From contig NZ_CP042829.1 in assembly GCF_008838325.1 (NCBI RefSeq), positions 1,116,001-1,180,000 of the forward strand: a stretch of 64,000 bases of DNA, read 5' to 3'. Shown here piece after piece: positions 53,790-62,001 of the stretch (its first letter is position 1; every line of letters begins with the position of its first letter). Both the position numbers and the translations under genes were made by a program. The DNA comes from Tepidiforma bonchosmolovskayae. Its GTDB lineage: Bacteria > Chloroflexota > Dehalococcoidia > Tepidiformales > Tepidiformaceae. The notes beneath the pieces were generated by a model, which did no database searches, was not told the DNA's origin, and was given only the letters and a program-made list of their open reading frames with translations.

Positions 53790-53830
53790 GGGGAGGGGGC
53801 CGCTGGGGGCGGTTAGGTGAGGGCCCAGCC
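53636..53830. repeat. 195-bp direct repeat, right copy
   Basis: This is the partner of 50693-50887, offset by 2943 bp. It covers the enoyl-CoA hydratase 3' fragment and runs through the stop and last five codons of the DUF4010 gene, so it preserves what looks like the ancestral convergent junction of the two genes. Confidence 0.95.
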
Positions 53831-55072
53831 GGCCCACGCGAGGGCGGCGGTGGCGATGACGCCGGGCCAGACTTCGAGGGCGAAGCGGCGCCCGCCGGAA
53901 GCGGCCGCGAGGACCATCTTCGTGACCGAGTTGGTGGTGAAGGCGGCGAGGATCGGCACCACAGCGTCGGCGGGCTCGATGCGGCCGCCGGCGGCGAGCC
54001 CCGCGACGGCGATTGCCGCGGCGTGGGTATCGGCGAAACCCGCCACCGCGGCCGAGAGGAGGACGCCGCGGTTGCCGAGCCAGTCGCCGAGGACGGCGGA
54101 GACGAGAAGGACAGCCGTGACGGTGGCGGCAAAGAGGACCGCGGTCTTCAGGTCGAAGGCGCGCCCGCCGGGGTGGTGGGCGTCGGCAGCCGCATCGCGC
54201 AGGGCGCGCAGGGCGAAGACGGCGCCGTAGCCGACGGCAGCAACACCGGCGAACGCCATCGCGGGCCAGAGCCGGGCGAGGGTCCGGCTATCGGTGGCGC
54301 CGACGATGATGACCATCTGGACGACGGTCGCGACGGTGGAGAGCACGGCGGCAGCCACGGCGGGGGTGCGCAGGGCAGGGGTTTCGCGGGCGCGGGCGCC
54401 CATGGCGGCGATGGTGGCGGAGCTCGAGACGAAGCCGGCGGCGAGCCCGGAGAGGGGAAGGCCGACCCGTGCCCCGAGGAGCCGGACCGCGGCGTAGCCC
54501 GCGCCGCCGATCGCCATCACGATGACGACGAGCCGCCAGATGGCGAACGGGTTGAAGACGCCGTACGGCCCGATCCGCTCGTTGGGCGCGAGCGGGAGGA
54601 TGACGAGCGCGGCCCCGGCGAAGAGGAGGGCGTCGTGCACCTCCTGCTCGGTGAGTGCGCGGGAGACGAGGCGGTGGAGCTGCTCCCGGGCAGCGAGGAG
54701 GATGGTGACCACGACGGCGATGCCGGCGGCAAGCTGCGGCTCCTGCTGGGCGAGGGCGCCGAGCAGGAAGGCGACAACGACGGCCACCTCGGTGGTGAGG
54801 CCGGGGTCGGTGCGGTCGCCGAGGACGTAGGCGGCCAGGACGGCAAGGGCAACGAAGCCGAGCGCGACGGCGAGGACGAGCCCGCCGCCGACGGCCATGG
54901 CGATGCCGCCGGCAAGGGCGACGAGGGCGAAGGTGCGGATGCCGGCGGCGCCGCGGGCGGGCCCTTCGCCTTTGCGGCGCTCCCGTTCGGCGCCGAGGAG
55001 GAGGCCGATGCCGAGCGCGACGGCGAGCCGCACGCCCTGCTCATCGAGCCGGATGCCTGCGACGTCCATCAC
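53813..55072 (-). CDS. MgtC/DUF4010-family membrane protein
   Basis: The 419-residue protein has an MgtC/SapB-like N-terminus (RLAVALGIGLLLGAERERRKGEG, GIRTFALVALAGGIA) and a DUF4010 C-terminal half (GLPLSGLAAGFVSSSATIAAMG, AGFADTHAAAIAVAGLAA, FTTNSVTKMVLAA). About 11-12 membrane helices are predicted. MgtC proteins are tied to Mg2+ limitation and modulate membrane energetics. It lies 19 nt after corA on the same strand. The start is GTG 55072 or ATG 55069, with no strong Shine-Dalgarno. Its 3' end is inside the right 195-bp repeat. Confidence 0.85.
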   Translation of the reverse strand: MMDVAGIRLDEQGVRLAVALGIGLLLGAERERRKGEGPARGAAGIRTFALVALAGGIAMAVGGGLVLAVALGFVALAVLAAYVLGDRTDPGLTTEVAVVVAFLLGALAQQEPQLAAGIAVVVTILLAAREQLHRLVSRALTEQEVHDALLFAGAALVILPLAPNERIGPYGVFNPFAIWRLVVIVMAIGGAGYAAVRLLGARVGLPLSGLAAGFVSSSATIAAMGARARETPALRTPAVAAAVLSTVATVVQMVIIVGATDSRTLARLWPAMAFAGVAAVGYGAVFALRALRDAAADAHHPGGRAFDLKTAVLFAATVTAVLLVSAVLGDWLGNRGVLLSAAVAGFADTHAAAIAVAGLAAGGRIEPADAVVPILAAFTTNSVTKMVLAAASGGRRFALEVWPGVIATAALAWAGWALT

Positions 55073-55091
55073 GCGGGCCCCGCGCAGGACA

Positions 55092-56045
55092 TCAGAACCA
55101 CCCGCGGCGGTGGAAGAAGTAGGCCATCGAGGCGGCCATGGCGACCATCGCGGTCACCATGACGGCGAAGCCGTAGTTGCTATGGAGGCCGGGTATTTCG
55201 TCGAAGTTGGTGCCGAAGATGCCGGTGATGACCGTTGCGGGGAGGGCGAGCGCGCCGACGACCGCGAGCACCTTCATCACTTCGTTCATCTTGTTGTTGA
55301 GGGTGCTGAGGTAGGTGTTGAGGGCGACCTCGGCATCGTCGCGCAGCTCTTCGAGCGCGAGGTCGACCCGGAGGAGGTGGTCGTAGACATCGCGGAAGTA
55401 GATGACGTTGGAGGGCTGGACGAGGGAGAGTTCGCCGCGGCCGAAGCGGAGGACGACGCCGAGGAGGGGCGCCATGGTGCGGCGCACGGAGCCGGCGGTC
55501 CGCCGCATTTCGAGGACGCGCTGGCTGAGGCCGCCGTCGCGGTCGCCTTCGAGCACGAGGTCGGCGAGGGCATCGAGCTGCTCGCTCATCGCGGAGACGC
55601 GGGGGAGAAAGCTGTCGACGACACGGTCGAGGACTTCGTAGAAGAGGCCGTCGGTGCCGGGGCGGACGGCGAGGCCCTGTTCCAGGGCGCGGACCACGCC
55701 GTCGATTTCGGGCGCGGTCGCCGGGTCGTCGCGGTAGGTAATGAGGAAGCCGGGGCCGAGGAAGACGTCGAGCTCTTCGAGGATGGGCTCGACGGTGCCG
55801 GGCTTCATGGCGAGGACGACGATGAAAAGGTAGCTGCCGAAGTCGTCGATTTTCGGGGTGTGGAGGTAGGGGGAGAGGCAGTCTTCGATGGCGAGGGGGT
55901 GGAGGCCGTAGCGGGAGGCGAGTTCGAGGAGGCCGTCGCGGTCGGCGCCGGAGAGGTCGTACCAGCGGGGGCCGCCGTCGAGCTCGCCGGGGCGCCAGGT
56001 GCCATCGATGCAGGTCCAGGTGCGCACGTGCGCATCGTAGGGCAC
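55092..56045 (-). CDS. corA: CorA-family magnesium transporter
   Basis: The 317-residue CorA-type channel has the N-terminal alpha/beta domain (LHPLAIEDCLSPYLHTPKIDDFG), the long stalk helix (EVALNTYLSTLNNKMNEVMK) and two C-terminal membrane helices. The signature loop, normally G-M-N, reads GIFGTNFDEIPGLHSNYGF, so Met is replaced by Thr. The start is GTG 56045, following ggaaa. It is flanked by a small membrane protein gene upstream and the DUF4010 gene downstream, all on one strand. It probably transports Mg2+ or a related divalent ion. Confidence 0.88.
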   Translation of the reverse strand: MPYDAHVRTWTCIDGTWRPGELDGGPRWYDLSGADRDGLLELASRYGLHPLAIEDCLSPYLHTPKIDDFGSYLFIVVLAMKPGTVEPILEELDVFLGPGFLITYRDDPATAPEIDGVVRALEQGLAVRPGTDGLFYEVLDRVVDSFLPRVSAMSEQLDALADLVLEGDRDGGLSQRVLEMRRTAGSVRRTMAPLLGVVLRFGRGELSLVQPSNVIYFRDVYDHLLRVDLALEELRDDAEVALNTYLSTLNNKMNEVMKVLAVVGALALPATVITGIFGTNFDEIPGLHSNYGFAVMVTAMVAMAASMAYFFHRRGWF

Positions 56046-56060
56046 GGCGCGGCGTTTCCG

Positions 56061-56273
56061 TCAGGGCCCGGGGCCGGAAGCGTCCTGCTCCTGCCGGCGG
56101 CGGCGCTCCTCTTCGGCCTGGCGTTCCCGTTCGCGGTACCAGTCGTCGAGGGAGTCATCGCGCCAGGCGGGACGGGTGTCGTCATCGCGGCCGCGGGAGA
56201 GCCAGACGGCAAGGCCGCCGGCAGCCATGAAGAGCGGCATCGCGATTGCGGAGATAAGGGCCGGGTTGACCAT
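56061..56273 (-). CDS. small single-span membrane protein
   Basis: This 70-residue protein has one N-terminal membrane helix (about 5-26, LISAIAMPLFMAAGGLAVWL) and a strongly charged tail rich in Arg, Glu and Asp that likely forms a coiled or extended helix. No family is recognised. It ends 15 nt before corA and may be a co-transcribed partner. Confidence 0.65.
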   Translation of the reverse strand: MVNPALISAIAMPLFMAAGGLAVWLSRGRDDDTRPAWRDDSLDDWYRERERQAEEERRRRQEQDASGPGP

Positions 56274-56328
56274 GCCCCCAGTGTCGCGCAGGCGGGGCGC
56301 GCCGTCACCCCGGGGGGCGCGTGCGCCA

Positions 56329-56357
56329 TTAACCTTCGGGAGCCGCCAGCGTTATCT
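56329..56357 (+). promoter_or_regulatory. promoter-like boxes before the ECF sigma gene
   Basis: TTAACC and TTATCT are separated by 17 nt, about 80 nt before the sigma-factor ATG. The AACC core of the -35 is compatible with an ECF-type, possibly autoregulated, promoter. An AAAGGAGG at 56391 is 40 nt from the ATG and has no standard start codon within range. Confidence 0.35.
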
Positions 56358-56438
56358 CTAGTGCACGGGCCAATCGCCTGAGTATGCTCGAAAGGAGGAC
56401 GCTCGGTATTCCGAACCCGGCGCGGCCCAGGGGGCTGG

Positions 56439-57008
56439 ATGGCAGAGACGGCAACCGACGAACTGGCACCCGACTTCGACGAACAGGCTGTTGTCGAAGC
56501 CGCCCAGAACGGGGACCGTGAGGCGCTGTCGCTCCTCTACGATCACTACTTTCCCCGCGTGTACCGGTACGTCGCCAGCCGGCTCTCCAGCACCGAAGAC
56601 GCCGAGGACGTGACGACGGAGATCTTTCTCCGGGTCATCGAAAACCTCCGCAGCTTCACCTTCCGGGGCCTGCCCTTCGGCGCATGGGTGTTCCGCATCG
56701 CCCGCAACGAAGTGGTCAGCTTCGTCCGCCGCCGGAAGGTCCGCTCCCAGGTAGCGCCGCTCACGGAAACGATCCCGGACCCTGCGCCGGACCACACCGA
56801 GGAAGTGCACACCGCGCTGACGATGGAGGTGGTCCGCGCAGCCACCGCGAAGCTCCCCGAAGCCCAGCGGCAGGTGATCGAACTCCGGTTCGGGGCGGGG
56901 CTCTCCGTTGCGGAGACCGCCCGGGTGCTCGGCAAAACCGAGAACAACGTGAAAGTCCTCCAGCACAAGGCGATTGCCAAACTCCAAACGATGGTGCCCT
57001 TCCAATGA
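56439..57008 (+). CDS. ECF-family RNA polymerase sigma factor
   Basis: The 189-residue sigma factor has region 2 (LLYDHYFPRVYRYVASRLSS, TEDAEDVTTEIFLRVIENL; about 30-85) and region 4 with a helix-turn-helix (LPEAQRQVIELRFGAGLSVA, TARVLGKTENNVKVLQHKA; about 138-183). The downstream gene overlaps by 4 nt (ATGA) and encodes a membrane DUF5667-like protein, a common pairing in which the second protein may act as anti-sigma or as an extracytoplasmic sensor. The regulon is unknown. Confidence 0.93.
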   Translation: MAETATDELAPDFDEQAVVEAAQNGDREALSLLYDHYFPRVYRYVASRLSSTEDAEDVTTEIFLRVIENLRSFTFRGLPFGAWVFRIARNEVVSFVRRRKVRSQVAPLTETIPDPAPDHTEEVHTALTMEVVRAATAKLPEAQRQVIELRFGAGLSVAETARVLGKTENNVKVLQHKAIAKLQTMVPFQ

Positions 57009-57991
57009 TCCGCCGGCTGTTCGACCGCAAGGCTGGCCGCCGGGCCGACATCCTCGCCGAGGCGCAGGCCCTCGTTGACGACGGGCTGGAGCCGGACTTC
57101 GTCCTCTCGCTCTTCCCGGAGGATGCGGACTGGCTGGCCGGCATGCTGCGGGTGACGGCGGCGGTGACGGATGCCTACGCCTCCGAGCCGGCGAGCTACT
57201 TCTTCGAAGCGTCGCTCAAGGCGAAGGTGCTCGCCCGGGCCACAGAGCCGACGACCCCGGCCGAGCCGCTCTTCCTGCCGGTGCCGGGCTATTCGCCGGT
57301 GCGGACTGCGGTGGCGAGCATGGCCGTGCTCTCCGGGGCGGCGGCAGTCGGCGTGCTCGCGCTCGGCTTCGTGACGGCCGGCGATGCCGTGCCGGGCGAC
57401 TGGAACTACGCGTTCAAGCTGGCGAACGAACGGCTGGAGTACACGCTCTCGCGCGGGGACGGGCGGGTCGACGTCCAGCTCCGGCAGGCGGAAGCGCGAG
57501 TCTACGAACTGCAGCAGCTCGCGGCCCGGGACACCGACCTCGCGGCCTCGCTCGACGGGCTGCAGCGGGAGCTCCGGGCGATTGCGGAGCTGGCCGAAAA
57601 GCAGGGCGGTCTGACCGACATCCAGAAGGCGCGGGTGAAGAGCCTCGCGGAGCAGAGTTCGACGGTGCTCTCGCAGGCGCGCAACCGGCCGGATGTCGAC
57701 CCGGAGAAGGTGGCGGCCGCAGCGGCCGCCATCGACGACGCCGTTTCGGCGGCGCTCGGCGGGGTGACGCCGCTGGCAACCCCCGAACCGACCGCGACGC
57801 CGACGCGCACGCCGGAGCCGGCCGCGACGGCCACGCCGGAGGCGGCCACGCCGAAGCCGGCCGAGACCGCAACCCCGCTGCCGGCGGGCAGCGCCACCCC
57901 CTCGGCGACGGCCGAGGCCGCGCCCTCAGCGACGGTGCAGCCTGCGGAAGCCGGTGAGACGCCGGCGGCGCAGCCCTCGCCGAAGCCCTAA
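57005..57991 (+). CDS. DUF5667-like membrane protein, sigma-factor partner
   Basis: The 328-residue protein has a cytoplasmic helical N-terminus (LVDDGLEPDFVLSLFPEDAD), one membrane segment (about 100-125), and an extracytoplasmic DUF5667-type helical domain (PGDWNYAFKLANERLEYTLS, about 128-250). A long Thr/Pro/Ala/Glu low-complexity tail follows. Its start ATG overlaps the sigma-factor stop. The layout suits a regulator tethering or sensing for the sigma factor, but anti-sigma activity is inferred from context only. Confidence 0.8.
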   Translation: MIRRLFDRKAGRRADILAEAQALVDDGLEPDFVLSLFPEDADWLAGMLRVTAAVTDAYASEPASYFFEASLKAKVLARATEPTTPAEPLFLPVPGYSPVRTAVASMAVLSGAAAVGVLALGFVTAGDAVPGDWNYAFKLANERLEYTLSRGDGRVDVQLRQAEARVYELQQLAARDTDLAASLDGLQRELRAIAELAEKQGGLTDIQKARVKSLAEQSSTVLSQARNRPDVDPEKVAAAAAAIDDAVSAALGGVTPLATPEPTATPTRTPEPAATATPEAATPKPAETATPLPAGSATPSATAEAAPSATVQPAEAGETPAAQPSPKP

Positions 57992-58010
57992 CCCCTGCTT
58001 GACCTCGCCG

Positions 58011-58039
58011 TTGCCGCAGGCGGGAGCGGTGCCTACCCT
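58011..58039 (+). promoter_or_regulatory. sigma70-type promoter
   Basis: TTGCCG (58011-58016), a 17-nt spacer and TACCCT (58034-58039) lie 35 nt before the lipoprotein ATG, which has ggag upstream. Confidence 0.5.
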
Positions 58040-58073
58040 GCAATCAGCCCCCAGGACCCGATGGAGTGTGCCC

Positions 58074-58631
58074 ATGCTTCGACTGCGCTTCGCCGCAGCC
58101 CTCCTCCTTCTCGTGCCCGCCGCGGCCGCTGCCTGCGGCGGCGATGACGACGCGCCGGCGGGCGATGCCGGCGCGAGCGCGACCGTGAGCGAGGCCGACG
58201 CCCGCCGCACCGAGGTGGCGCAGGGGCTCGAGCAGCCGGTGGCGCCGGACCGGCCGATGCCGACGCCGACACCGCTCCCGGACGGCCTGCCGGTTCTCCA
58301 GGTGGTGGCCCCGGGCGGCACGGCGTACACCCCGACCCGCGACGAATTCAAGGCGCTGCCCGCGACGACCCTGAAGATTGGCGGCAAGGAGTACACCGGC
58401 GTGACGCTGGCGGCGGTCGCGGCGAAGGCGGGCGCCCCGGCGGGCAGCACGGCGACCATCCAGGGGACGCGGATGGACAACCTGCGGTACGGGGCCATCC
58501 GGTACCCGCTGGCCGAGGTGGGCGAGACAACGCTGCTGGTGCTCAACGAGGCGGGCTACCTCGACCTCGTTTCGTCGAGCATCCCGCAGGAGCAGTGGCT
58601 CCACACGCTGACGGGGATCGCGTTCCAGTAG
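58074..58631 (+). CDS. hypothetical lipoprotein with molybdopterin-binding-like domain
   Basis: The 185-residue protein has a lipoprotein signal (AAAAAC, Cys near residue 21) and an Asp/Ala-rich linker. Its compact C-terminal domain has TRDEFKALPATTLKIGGKEY and TGVTLAAVAAKAG. The wording of that domain resembles the oxidoreductase molybdopterin-binding / SUOX-like fold (a first-strand statement, then L-x-D-L-type loop), although no cofactor Cys is present. It may be a small surface-anchored sensor or adaptor. The family assignment is tentative. Confidence 0.6.
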   Translation: MLRLRFAAALLLLVPAAAAACGGDDDAPAGDAGASATVSEADARRTEVAQGLEQPVAPDRPMPTPTPLPDGLPVLQVVAPGGTAYTPTRDEFKALPATTLKIGGKEYTGVTLAAVAAKAGAPAGSTATIQGTRMDNLRYGAIRYPLAEVGETTLLVLNEAGYLDLVSSSIPQEQWLHTLTGIAFQ

Positions 58632-58638
58632 GGAGCGG

Positions 58639-59928
58639 TCAGCGGCCGCCGGCCACGGCCCGCGTTTCGCGGCGGAGCTCAGCGGCAGCGACGGCGAGCC
58701 GGCGGTCTTCGGCGACCCGCTCGGAGCGGCCGAGCAGCTGGAGCAGGGCCACGCTGGCGATGACGACGGCGCCCATGAGCATGAGCGTCTCGCGGATGCC
58801 GATGTGGTCGGCGACGATGCCGATGGGGAGCGCGAAGAGGCCGAAGAGGCTCCAGCTGAGCATCGAGATCGACTGGACCCGGCCGTGGTACTCGTGGTCG
58901 GTGTTCGACATGGTGAGGGCGTTGTTCAGGCCCTGGAAGCCGCTGGCGAGCCCGCCGACGGCGACCATGACGGCGAGGCCGACGACGAGGTTCGACGTTG
59001 CGCCCAGGGCGATGAGCGAGGCGCCGAAGGCCATCGCCAGGACGGGCTGCCAGAACCAGGCGCGGCGGCTTTCGGCGAACGTTGCGACGAGCACCGTGGC
59101 CCCGACCGCACCGATGGCGGCGAACGACTGGAGCAGGCCCAGGCCGCCCGAGCCGGCGTTGTAGACATCGACGGCGACCGACGGAAGGAACGACTGGTAG
59201 GGGAAGCCGACCATGATGACGGCAAAGCCGGTGAGGATGAGGAGGGCGAGCGAGGGGCGCCGGCGGACGTAGCGGAGGCCGTCGGCGAGGTCGCGCAGGG
59301 GCGAGACCGGGTTGGCGCGCGGCTTCGGATTGCCGGGCGGGAGGCGGAGCATCGTTGCCATCGCGATGAAGAAGCCGATGGTGGTCAGCAGGTAGACGCC
59401 GCCGGTGCCGATGAACGCGATGGCGATGAAGGCGCCGGCGATCGACGGCCCGATGACGCGGGTGCTGTTCATGCTGAGCTGCTGGAGGACGACGGCGTTG
59501 CCGATCGCATCGCGGCCGACGAGGTCACCGATGAAGGCCTGGCGGGCCGGGCCGATGAAGGCGAACCCGGCACCCTGGACGACGCCGGCGACGATGAGCA
59601 TCCAGTACTCGATGTGGCCGGTCTTGATCATGACGGCCACCCAGAGGGAATTGAGGGCGATGATGCCCTGGCAGACGACGAGCAGGTTCCGCTTGGGGAG
59701 CCGGTCGGCGAGGACGCCGCCCCAGAGGCCGAGGAGGAGCTGGGGGACGCCGAAGGCGATCATGACGCCGCCGAGGGCGGTGTTCTTGCCGGTCAGGTCG
59801 TAGGCGAGGTAGCCCCGCGCCACGACCTGCATCTGCATGCCGAGGAAGGAGAAGAGCGTGCCGATCCACAGCAGGCGGAACTGCGTGTTTTCGAGCGCGT
59901 AGAAGGTCCGGCGGAGCCACCCTGCCAG
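58639..59928 (-). CDS. major facilitator superfamily transporter (non-ATG start)
   Basis: The protein is an MFS permease with about 12 membrane helices. It has the motif-A loop GGVLADRLPKRN after helix 2, a central loop GNPKPRANPVSPLRD, and HEYHGRVQSISMLSWSLFG. The first ATG (59838) would cut helix 1 in half. The frame is open upstream and encodes YALENTQFRLLWIGTLFSFL, typical MFS helix-1 sequence, but contains no ATG, GTG or TTG before the stop at 59965-59967. A CTG at 59928, 8 nt after aggg, is proposed as the start (429 codons). The substrate is unknown. It ends 7 nt from the convergent lipoprotein gene. Confidence 0.8.
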   Translation of the reverse strand: MAGWLRRTFYALENTQFRLLWIGTLFSFLGMQMQVVARGYLAYDLTGKNTALGGVMIAFGVPQLLLGLWGGVLADRLPKRNLLVVCQGIIALNSLWVAVMIKTGHIEYWMLIVAGVVQGAGFAFIGPARQAFIGDLVGRDAIGNAVVLQQLSMNSTRVIGPSIAGAFIAIAFIGTGGVYLLTTIGFFIAMATMLRLPPGNPKPRANPVSPLRDLADGLRYVRRRPSLALLILTGFAVIMVGFPYQSFLPSVAVDVYNAGSGGLGLLQSFAAIGAVGATVLVATFAESRRAWFWQPVLAMAFGASLIALGATSNLVVGLAVMVAVGGLASGFQGLNNALTMSNTDHEYHGRVQSISMLSWSLFGLFALPIGIVADHIGIRETLMLMGAVVIASVALLQLLGRSERVAEDRRLAVAAAELRRETRAVAGGR

Positions 59929-60004
59929 CGCTTTACCCTCACGTGAAGGTTTGAGGCTCTTACGCTACCACAGGATGGCGCAGGAGGCGAAGCTCCGCGG
60001 AGAC

Positions 60005-60499
60005 TCAGCCGGTGACCGTGAAGCTGGCGACCATCCCTTTCGTATAGTGCGAGATGGTCGTTCCTCCGACCTCCTCGACCACGTTGCAGGAGAGCTCGTA
60101 CTCGCCGGGCTGGAGTTCGAGCGTGAGCGCCTTAGCCTCGCCCATCTTCAGGCCCTGCACCTGGCCGATGAGCTCCATTTCGCCGGAGGGAAGCTTCTTC
60201 ATGACCTGGAGGTCGTGGACGGCGCCGCCCTCGTTCTGCCCGTGCATGTGCTCCATGTCGTGGACTGCCCAGAAGGTGACTTTGCCTGCCGGCGCGGAGG
60301 CGACTTCGGGGACCACGGCCCAGTTGCGGAGGCCGACGCGGATGGAGCCGGCCGGCTGCGACGCCATCATCCCCCCGCCGGCCATGTGGTCCGCGGTGGA
60401 AACCGTGTCATCGCCGCCGCAGGCTGCAGCCAGCACTGCGGCCGCGGCCGCCAGGATTGCGAGCGCGCGCCCTGGCCGAATGGCGGGCCATCCGTTCAT
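60005..60499 (-). CDS. cupredoxin-like lipoprotein
   Basis: The 164-residue protein has a lipoprotein signal (LAAAC, Cys near residue 27). The following single-domain beta-sandwich has a type-1 copper-site pattern: ELSCNVVEE with Cys, then SHYTKGM giving His and Met. An extra Met/His-rich loop HDMEHMHGQ might bind copper or serve as a soft metal site. It is probably an extracytoplasmic copper or electron-transfer protein. ATG 60499 is preceded by gggaggttcgcg. A longer frame to 60640 has no signal-like features. Confidence 0.75.
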   Translation of the reverse strand: MNGWPAIRPGRALAILAAAAAVLAAACGGDDTVSTADHMAGGGMMASQPAGSIRVGLRNWAVVPEVASAPAGKVTFWAVHDMEHMHGQNEGGAVHDLQVMKKLPSGEMELIGQVQGLKMGEAKALTLELQPGEYELSCNVVEEVGGTTISHYTKGMVASFTVTG

Positions 60500-60629
60500 C
60501 GCGAACCTCCCGGGGAACAGTCTGTCCTGAGTGTATCCATCCCCCCCGCACCCGTCGACGCGCGGGGAAATTCGTCTTACCTGCCGGGGCGTAGAATGCC
60601 GCCTCGACGCTGCCCCAGGAGCCTGCCCC

Positions 60630-61916
60630 ATGCCCGACATCCGCGACCTTGCCGAACGCCTGTGGAACGGCGAGCTTTCGACCGCCGAGCTGCACCCGGT
60701 CGCGTGGCGCCAGCCCGAAGGCCAGGAGATCGCCGACGGCGTGCTTTTTTATAAAGGAATTGCGAGCGCCAACACGATCGATACGGGCGACGGCCTGGTC
60801 ATGCTCGATACGGGTGCGGTGAACGACACGCGCCCGCTCTACGGGGAGGTTCGGCGCTGGCGCCCGGAGGCGCCGCTCCGGGCGGCCGTCTTTTCGCACC
60901 ACCATGTGGACCACATCTTCGGCGTGGGCCCGTTCGAGCAGGAGGCCGCCGAGCGGCGGTGGCCGCGGCCGCTGGTCTACGGCCACGAGCTGCTGGAGTG
61001 GCACTTCGCGCGGTACCAACGGACGCTCGGGTGGAACACGGCGATCAACCGGCGCCAGTTCGCCATCGACGCGCCCCAGTTCCGCTGGCCGGAGCAGTAC
61101 CGGCTGCCCGACGTGACCTACACGCGTCGGCTGACCTTCCGGACCGGGGAGCTGACCTTTGAACTGCACCATACGCGGGGCGAGACGGAGGACGCGACCT
61201 GGACGTGGGTGCCCGAGCGGAAGCTGCTGGCGCCGGGCGACCTCTTCATCTGGGCGGTGCCGAACGCCGGCAACCCGCAGAAGGTGCAGCGGTACTGCTC
61301 GGAGTGGGCCGCCGGCCTGCGGGAGATGGCGGCGCTGGGCGCCGAGCTGCTCCTGCCGGGCCACGGGCTGCCGATCTTCGGGGCCGAACGGATCCGGCAG
61401 GCGCTGCTGGATACGGCCGAGCTGCTGGAGAGCATCGAGGCCCAGGTGCTGGCGCTGATGAACACCGGCTGCACGCTCGACCGGGTCCTGCACGAGGTGG
61501 AGGTGCCGGCCCACCTGCTCGAAAAGCCGTACCTGCGGCCGGTGTACGACGACCCCCAGTTCCTTATCCGGAATGTGTGGCGGCTGTACGGGGGCTGGTA
61601 CGACGGCGAGCCGGACAACTTGCTGCCGGCGCCGCGGGCTGAGCAGGCGCGGGAGTGGGTCGCGCTGGCAGGGGGCATCGACCGGGTGCTGGAGCGGGCG
61701 GCGGCGCTCCGGGCGGAGGGGAATCTCCGGCTGGCGTGCCACCTTGTTGAGTTCGCCGTGATTGCGGAGCCGGGTTCGCGCGCGGCGCACGACCTGCGGG
61801 CGGAGATCTACGCGGCGCGGGCGGCGCTCCAGCCGTCGTCGATGGCGCGGAACATCCTGAACCATGCGGCGCTGGCGAGCCGCCAGGGGAAGCGCGACCT
61901 CGCGGGCGGGTTCTAG
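60630..61916 (+). CDS. metallo-beta-lactamase-fold hydrolase with alkylsulfatase-like C-terminus
   Basis: The 428-residue cytoplasmic protein has the MBL metal motif in FSHHHVDHIFGVG, further ligands in HTRGETEDATW and LLPGHGLPIFG. A helical C-terminal part includes RLYGGWYDGEPDNLLP and HLVEFAVIAEPGS, matching the dimerisation domain of SdsA1-type alkylsulfatases. It has no signal peptide, unlike secreted SDS hydrolases. The ATG is preceded by ccaggag. The substrate may be an alkyl sulfate, but MBL enzymes diversify widely. Confidence 0.83.
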   Translation: MPDIRDLAERLWNGELSTAELHPVAWRQPEGQEIADGVLFYKGIASANTIDTGDGLVMLDTGAVNDTRPLYGEVRRWRPEAPLRAAVFSHHHVDHIFGVGPFEQEAAERRWPRPLVYGHELLEWHFARYQRTLGWNTAINRRQFAIDAPQFRWPEQYRLPDVTYTRRLTFRTGELTFELHHTRGETEDATWTWVPERKLLAPGDLFIWAVPNAGNPQKVQRYCSEWAAGLREMAALGAELLLPGHGLPIFGAERIRQALLDTAELLESIEAQVLALMNTGCTLDRVLHEVEVPAHLLEKPYLRPVYDDPQFLIRNVWRLYGGWYDGEPDNLLPAPRAEQAREWVALAGGIDRVLERAAALRAEGNLRLACHLVEFAVIAEPGSRAAHDLRAEIYAARAALQPSSMARNILNHAALASRQGKRDLAGGF

Positions 61917-61960
61917 GCGCGGCCCGGGCTGCCCCCTCAGCGCAGCGGGCGCGCGGCCGA

Positions 61961-61966
61961 TATACT
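61961..61966 (+). promoter_or_regulatory. -10 box (TATACT) of purF
   Basis: TATACT is 35 nt before the TTG start of purF. A strong Shine-Dalgarno (aaggagg, 61985-61991) lies between, so this is a leadered transcript. Confidence 0.5.
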
Positions 61967-62001
61967 GAAAGCAGCCGTCACCGCAAGGAGGCCGGAGGGG
62001 A

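Noticed and set aside
50693-53830. Repeat-bounded segment considered as an insertion sequence or composite transposon
   Set aside because: The repeats are direct, contain ends of host genes, lack terminal inverted repeats, and the interior encodes an ATPase with no transposase or integrase.
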